Assembly: GCA_029216955.1 (NCBI GenBank)
Contig: JANAVB010004022.1
Span: 124,001 to 188,000, forward strand
Length of the DNA: 64,000 nucleotides
Direction of reading: 5' to 3'
Origin: Iris pallida
Taxonomy: Eukaryota; Streptophyta; Magnoliopsida; Asparagales; Iridaceae
The position numbers and the translations under genes were made by a program. Within the stretch, counting starts at the first letter, position 1, and every line of letters begins with the position of its first letter. Of the stretch, positions 59,102 through 64,000 are shown one piece after another. The notes under the pieces are model-generated. The model was given only the letters and a program-made list of their open reading frames with translations, made no database searches and had not been told where the DNA came from.

Positions 59102-59116
59102 GGGGGGGGGGGGGGG
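59102..59116 (+). repeat. Run of 15 G
   Basis: Homopolymer directly after a purine-rich AAAGAAAGGAAAACAGAAGG stretch; a likely place for sequencing length error. Confidence 0.9.
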
Positions 59117-60111
59117 TTTAATCGGGTCGGGCTGGCCAGGGTGTCAGCCCGCTGGGTTTGTTAGAGTTAGGGTTTAGTTTGTTTTATTTCGTTTAGGCTA
59201 GATTAATAATAATAAAAAAAATAACTGTCCTGTGTCCTGACAGTTAGGGACACAGGTATCAACGTGTCTGGGCTAGCACGACACGCACGATTCGATTCTC
59301 ACGTGTCCAGTTCCACGCTTATGTTCGCCAGGACACGGCGAACAGCATGGACTCAACACGAGACACGCACGACTCGTAAGGACACTGCTACTCATGTGTC
59401 TAGCTCGGGGGGGATTTGATGGTCGTGGACGACGTAGGAGGCGTCGTGACGGTGGCGGAGTGGTGGCACTGTGGTCGTCTCGTCGAGGCGAAGCGGATGG
59501 TGGTGATGGCTGGTGACGACGACGGCTGTGGAGGTGGCGCTGGGGGTCGCCGGAGTTAGGGTTAGGGTCGAGTTTCGTCGGGGAAGAAAGGGGGGCTGTG
59601 GTGGTCGTGGTGAGAAATTTGGGTTAGGGTTTAGGTCAGGGGAGAGAGGGGGAAAGTTTTATAGGGTTTTTGGGCGGTTGGGCAGCCAGAAATGGCGGGG
59701 TCAGGACGGCGTGGCGGTGGGCAGTCGTCGGTCGGGTCAACGAGAGTGGGTGAGGAGAGAGAGTGTCTGGTCGGGGGGGGGTTTGGTAGTTTAGCAGTTA
59801 GGTCTCCATAGAATTAGGATTTACACAAATGCATTATTAGTGAGCAATTGCAAAACAATATTTGCAATTCTTAATTAAGAATAATTCTTTAATTACAAAC
59901 TGATATAAAAATATTTCAAAAATTTGCAAAATGATATTAAAATATTTTAGAAAATTATAAATCAATATTTTTCTACTTAAAAACTCATTTAAAATCATTT
60001 AAAAATTCTAGAAAAATTCCTAAAAATTCCTAATAATTATTTAAGGCTATAAATGACATAAAAATTTAATTAACACTAATTAAAATGAAATTTGAAAAAT
60101 AGGGGCTTACA

Positions 60112-60150
60112 AGTCTTCCCTCCTTGAAAAATTTCGTCCTCGAAATTCAC
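60112..60150 (-). other. Polypurine tract and pre-LTR motif of element F
   Basis: Minus strand GAATTTCGAGGACGAAATTT, then CAAGGAGGGAAGACT and the LTR start; the same arrangement as in A and B. Confidence 0.85.
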
Positions 60151-60236
60151 AAGGATTGAAGACCCGACAATATTCTAACATAGCAAGCAATGCAACAAAA
60201 TGACTAAGACTGCAATCGAAACTAACCTCTAAGGTA

Positions 60237-60902
60237 TCAAGTGGGAACGGGTGGTTCCCTCGCAGCGGTTGGATCGAACAAGTAAGGGTATCTCTTCCTC
60301 ATGTCCGACTCCCTCTCCCAAGTAGATTCACCTGGGGAGTGACGACTCCAAGCTACTCGCACTAGGGGTATAACCTTGTTCCTCAGCCTCTTCTCTCTCC
60401 TGCCTAATATCTCCACTGGCTGCTCAGAAACTGTAAGGCTCGGTCCGACCTCCAACTCTGAATGATCTAGCACATGACTGGGGTCTGGAACATATCTTCT
60501 CAGCTGAGATACGTGAAAGACATCGTGAACTCCTGCTAGGTTGGGTGGAAGTGCAACCCTGTAAGCTACCTCTCCGATCCTGCCAAGTATCTCGAATGGC
60601 CCGATGTATCTGGGGCTCAGCTTCCCTCCTCGTCCGAACCGGATCGTCCCTCTAGTAGGTGATATCTTTACTAGCACCATATCACCGTCTGCGAACTCCA
60701 TCGGTCTGCGACTAGCATTAGCCCAGTGTTTCTGCCTATCCTGAGCTACTCTGAGCCTGTCTCTGATCATCCCGACTTTCTCTGCTGCATCCGTGATCAT
60801 CTCTGGCCCAAGCATAACTCTGTCTCTGACATCATCCCAAAAGAGCGGTGTACGGCATCGTCGTCCATATAGCGCCTCGAAAGGAGACATACTAATATTG
60901 GC
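60237..60902 (-). pseudogene. Element F integrase C-terminus and chromodomain
   Basis: An open frame begins after the stop at 60903 (first ATG 60890, 217 codons from there). MSPFEALYGRRCRTPLFWDD is the conserved integrase segment after the catalytic Glu. Residues about 75-130 are the GPY/F module (LSPRYIGPFEILGRIGEVAY and DVFHVSQLRRY). About 160-210 is a chromodomain (VEILGRREKRLRNKVIPLV, then W-SRHSPGESTWE), which in chromoviruses directs integration to heterochromatin marked by histone methylation. It ends naturally at 60237, about 125 bp before the LTR. Confidence 0.92.
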
Positions 60903-61697
60903 CTAGTAACTGTTGTTGTATGAAAACTCTACCAAGTGCAGATGGCTCTCCCATGATCCTCCAAAGTCCAGCACGCAGGTCCTCAGCATATCCTCCAGTG
61001 TCTGTATCGTCCTCTCGGACTGCCCATCTGTCTGCGGGTGGTACGCCGTACTGAACTTGAGCCTACTGCCCAACTCCTCCTGCAAGCTTCTCCAGTAGTG
61101 GGATGTGAATCTGCTGTCTCTGTCTGATACGATGCTCACTGGTACTCCGTGTAGGCGAACTATCTGCTGCATGTATAGCTCCGCCAAATTCTCGGTGGAA
61201 AGCCCCACCTTGAAGGGTATGAAGTGCGCACACTTCGTCAGCCTGTCTACGATGACCCAGATGGCATCCTTCCCTCCTTGGGAACGAGGAAGCCCTGAAA
61301 CAAAGTCCATCATAATATGTTCCCACTTCCACTCGGGAATGGGTAACGGCTGCAACAAACCAGCTGGCCTCTGGCGCTCCGCCTTGACCTGCTGGCAAAC
61401 TAGGCATCTTGAGATATAACGCGATACATCCCTCTTCATCCCGTGCCACCAAAGATGTTCCCGCAAGTCACGGTACATCTTGTTAGCACCAGGGTGAATA
61501 GAATATCTCGATCGGTGCGCCTCCTGCAAGACTGCCTTTACCAGCTCTCCCTTCGGCACGCACAATCGGCTGCCATGCCTTAAGGATCCATCCTCTGCTA
61601 TAGTGAAGTCATCCAGCAATCCCGCTAAAGCCTGGGGTCGAAGTCTGCGAAGGCTCTCATCTGTAGACTGTGCCTCCCGGTTCTGCTCCATCAAACC
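60903..61697 (-). pseudogene. Element F integrase, zinc and catalytic domains
   Basis: 263 codons, same frame as the RNase H upstream and the chromodomain part downstream. Zinc domain: [10 protein letters not shown] with the H-H pair, then C-LVC. Catalytic triad: Asp in [11 protein letters not shown], Asp in [10 protein letters not shown], Glu in [15 protein letters not shown]. It ends at TAG (60903-60905) within SYNNSY, where the family continues with a Gln. Integrase would insert the cDNA; here it is inactive unless read through. Confidence 0.92.
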
Positions 61698-62360
61698 TCA
61701 CTGAATGTCAAGTGCCATCATCTGTATCACTGATCCTGGCCGAACTAGCTCGATACCGAGCTTCTCCAGATCCTCCCGCAAATGCCGATCAATCATCAGG
61801 TACCATACCATCGGATGCCTGCTCAGCGCATCCGCCACCATATTTGCCTTCCCGGGGTGATACTGTAAATCGATATCGAAGTCTTTCATCAACTCCAACC
61901 ATCGTCTTTGCCTCATGTTCAGCTCTTTCTGCGTGAACACATACTTCAAGCTTTTGTGGTCAGTAAAGATCTCCACACGCTCTCCGTATAAGTAATATTT
62001 CCATAACTTGAGTGCAAAGATCACCGCAGCTAACTCTAGGTCATGGGTAGGATAATTCCTTTCATGAGTCCACAATTGCCTAGATGCATAAGCAATTACT
62101 TTTCCATGCTGCTGTAGGACACATCCTAGCCCCTTCCCAGAAGCATCACTGTATATGGTGAAACCTCCAGATCCTGAAGGTAAAGTCAGAACTGGAGCGG
62201 TCGTCAGCCTCCTCTTCAGCTCCTCAAATGCTGTCTGGCAGTCCTCTGACCAAATGTACTCTGCGTCCTTCCGCGTCAGCTTCGTCATGGGTTCAGCTAT
62301 CCTAGCAAAGTCCTGGACGAACTTTCTATAATAGCTTGCTAAACCCAGAAAGCTCCTGAT
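61698..62360 (-). pseudogene. Element F RT connection and RNase H
   Basis: Open from the TAG at 62361-62363 to a TGA at 61698-61700. Starts with the RT tail ([17 protein letters not shown], then ADP-loop equivalents), followed by RNase [16 protein letters not shown] (catalytic Asp), [15 protein letters not shown] (Glu), [10 protein letters not shown] (Asp) and [16 protein letters not shown]. All the expected catalytic residues are present. Same frame as the RT fragment and integrase. Confidence 0.92.
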
Positions 62361-62384
62361 CTATGAAACTGACGTCGGAGCCTT

Positions 62385-62756
62385 CTACGTCTCAACTGCA
62401 GCAATCTTCCTGGGATCCACCGAGATCCCATCTCCAGTGACTACATGGCCGAGAAACTCCACTCGGTCTAAAAAGAACTCGTACTTTGGCAATTTGGCAA
62501 ACAATCTCTCCTGCCTCAGAATCTCCAAAACTATCCGCAAGTGCTCTGCATGCTCCTCTGGCGTCTTCGAGTATATCAGGATGTCGTCGATAAACACTAT
62601 GACGAACTTATCCAGATACTGGTGAAATGTCTTATTCATCAAATTCATAAAGACAGCTGGCACATTTGTGAGACCAAATGGCATCACCAGAAACTCGTAC
62701 TGCCCGTACTGCGTGTTGAACGCCGTCTTCTGGATGTCTGCTGGCCTAACCTTCAC
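62385..62756 (-). pseudogene. Element F reverse transcriptase, catalytic half
   Basis: Contains [19 protein letters not shown], the catalytic [11 protein letters not shown] (F-I-D-D) and [17 protein letters not shown]. Ends at TAG 62385-62387, in place of the Trp usual before K-A-P. A 4-bp insertion at about 62757 separates it from the first half of RT, which is in another frame. Confidence 0.92.
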
Positions 62757-63663
62757 CCACCTGGTGGTACCCGGATCTCAAATCTATCCTGGAAAACACC
62801 TTCGCCCCGCTCAACTGGTCGAACAAATCATCTATCCTGGGCAGAGGATATTTGTTCTTGATAGTGATGGCATTGGCCCGGTAGTCAATACATAACCGGA
62901 CTGTACCATCCTTCTTAGGCACAAAGAGCACTGGCGCTTCCCATGGAGAAGCACTGGATCGAATGAAACCCTTTTTCAACAGGTCATCAATCTGCTCTTT
63001 CATCTCTATGGCCTCCTTGGGATTCACTCTATAGCAAGCCCGGGATACTGGTGATGAACCCGACACTAAATCTATGGTGAACTCCACATCTCTGTCAGGT
63101 GGAGGCCCTGGAAGATCCTCTGGGAATACATCCATAAACTTCCTAATGATAGGGTGTGGCGGTGCTGCGTCCCCGACTGTCGCACAACAGTTCGACTCTA
63201 GGCTGATCTCCGGCCCTGTCCTCCTGACACTGAATGGTGCTGTGCCTGGGGGACTGAACAAAATACTACCCTCATGGCAATCTATAGATGCATGGGCATA
63301 GCTAAGCCAGTCCATCCCCAATATGATATCATAACCTGGGAGTGGCATCACAAAGAATCGCCCCTCGAACTCTCTTCCGGCTATCATAATAGAGCATCTA
63401 TAGCTAGCTCTAATAGGCACTGGTCCTCCTTCCGTCATTACTCTACTAATCTCCGTAGTAGGTATAGATACTAAGTGATGTTTATGCATAAACTCTAATG
63501 ACAGGAAGCTATGAGATGCACCAGAATCAAACAAGCATAGAGCTAGAAAAGTATGCAAATAAACATGACCTGTGATGACGTCAGCTAAGTAATCGGGCTC
63601 TGAAACCTGCTCCGGCTCCGGCTCAAGGGCTAGGCTATAGACCTTCCCCTGAGGTCCCTTCTG
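62746..63663 (-). pseudogene. Element F protease and first half of RT
   Basis: Open from the stop at 63664 to 62746. Aspartic protease: [14 protein letters not shown] with the D-S-G active site, then [14 protein letters not shown] start: [65 protein letters not shown] and [11 protein letters not shown]. The frame is lost at the GTGG duplication just after YHQV, which ends it four codons later. Confidence 0.92.
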
Positions 63664-64000
63664 CTACTGCAGATGCTGCCCAAACCTCTGCTGCTGAGTC
63701 GGAAGCGGTCCTCTAGGTTTCGCTACTGGGCAGTCCCGAATCTGATGGGTGGCAGACCCACAAGCTAAGCACTGCTTCAACCTCTTCCTGCAAATGGAGC
63801 TGTCGTGCCCGGGTCTTCCGTAGAAAGAACATATAGCTTCCCTCTGCTACTGTCGGTGTCCCGGGGCTCTAACTGGCGGGGTCTGATGATGTGGTGTAGG
63901 GGGACGGTAAGTCTGCAGTGGCGGCGTCGGTGCTTTTTGCTGGAAAGCCTGACGCTTGGACGGTCCCTCATGATATACAGAAGCCGGCCTCTTGCATGAC
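63664..64000 (-). pseudogene. Element F gag C-terminus with zinc knuckles (partial)
   Basis: Runs in from the right edge in the protease frame. Proline/glutamine-rich linker, stop TAG at 63847-63849, then two knuckles: CSFYGRPGHDSSIC, in which the second Cys is Tyr, and an intact CLACGSATHQIRDC. A second TAG at 63664-63666 sits in a Gln-rich stretch before the protease. Both stops are at positions where Gln is likely. Confidence 0.85.

Overview
This window looks like repeat-rich (probably heterochromatic) DNA of a flowering plant. It is almost entirely nested LTR retrotransposons: chromovirus-like (Tekay/Del-type) Ty3/gypsy elements, one Tat/Ogre-type Ty3/gypsy element with an archaeal-type second RNase H, and a Ty1/copia fragment. 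I see no complete host gene, tRNA, rRNA or CRISPR array. The species cannot be named from the sequence. Family letters A-G are local labels.

Layout, left to right. 1-2696: LTR of family C (minus strand), cut by the window edge, sitting in a D-family LTR (2697-3869). 3870-5353 and 20784-21046: part of an A-family LTR, split by a complete Tat-type element (5354-20783, 15.4 kb, TSD acctc). 21046/21047: a sequence discontinuity that I interpret as the junction of an about 18.25-kb tandem duplication, because 1-21046 (without the Tat insertion) repeats about 33738-39296. 21047-24851: truncated E-family LTR (plus). 24852-33522: B element (minus) with a gag but no pol; its 5' LTR holds a nested solo LTR G (28437-32042, TSD gctta). 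33523-36362: second C copy. 36363-37550 and 50868-51855: second D copy. 37551-50867: complete A element (TSD ctgga) with 3.7-kb LTRs and only 1.27 kb of noncoding interior; its 3' LTR holds a complete solo C LTR (44916-49358, TSD aattc). 51856-54256: non-LTR sequence with a promoter-like block and a MITE candidate. 54257-56729: 3' part of a copia element (minus). 56730-64000: 3' part of a chromodomain gypsy element F (minus), running off the window.

The Tat element carries gag, protease, reverse transcriptase, RNase H, archaeal-type RNase H and integrase in one continuous frame of about 8 kb, broken by ten in-frame stops and one frameshift. Between integrase and the 3' LTR, on the opposite strand, is a 451-codon open frame encoding a coiled-coil protein, with a TATA motif at its 5' end. 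The F element is likewise intact in layout but broken by stops and a frameshift.

Relative order inferred from nesting: D, then C and A in D; B in C; E and G in B; a C-type LTR in A; duplication of the block; then the Tat insertion in one copy only. By-eye samples of divergence agree: A LTR vs A LTR differ most, the two duplicated copies less, and the two Tat LTRs show 3 differences in their first about 175 bases. None of this was computed by alignment software.
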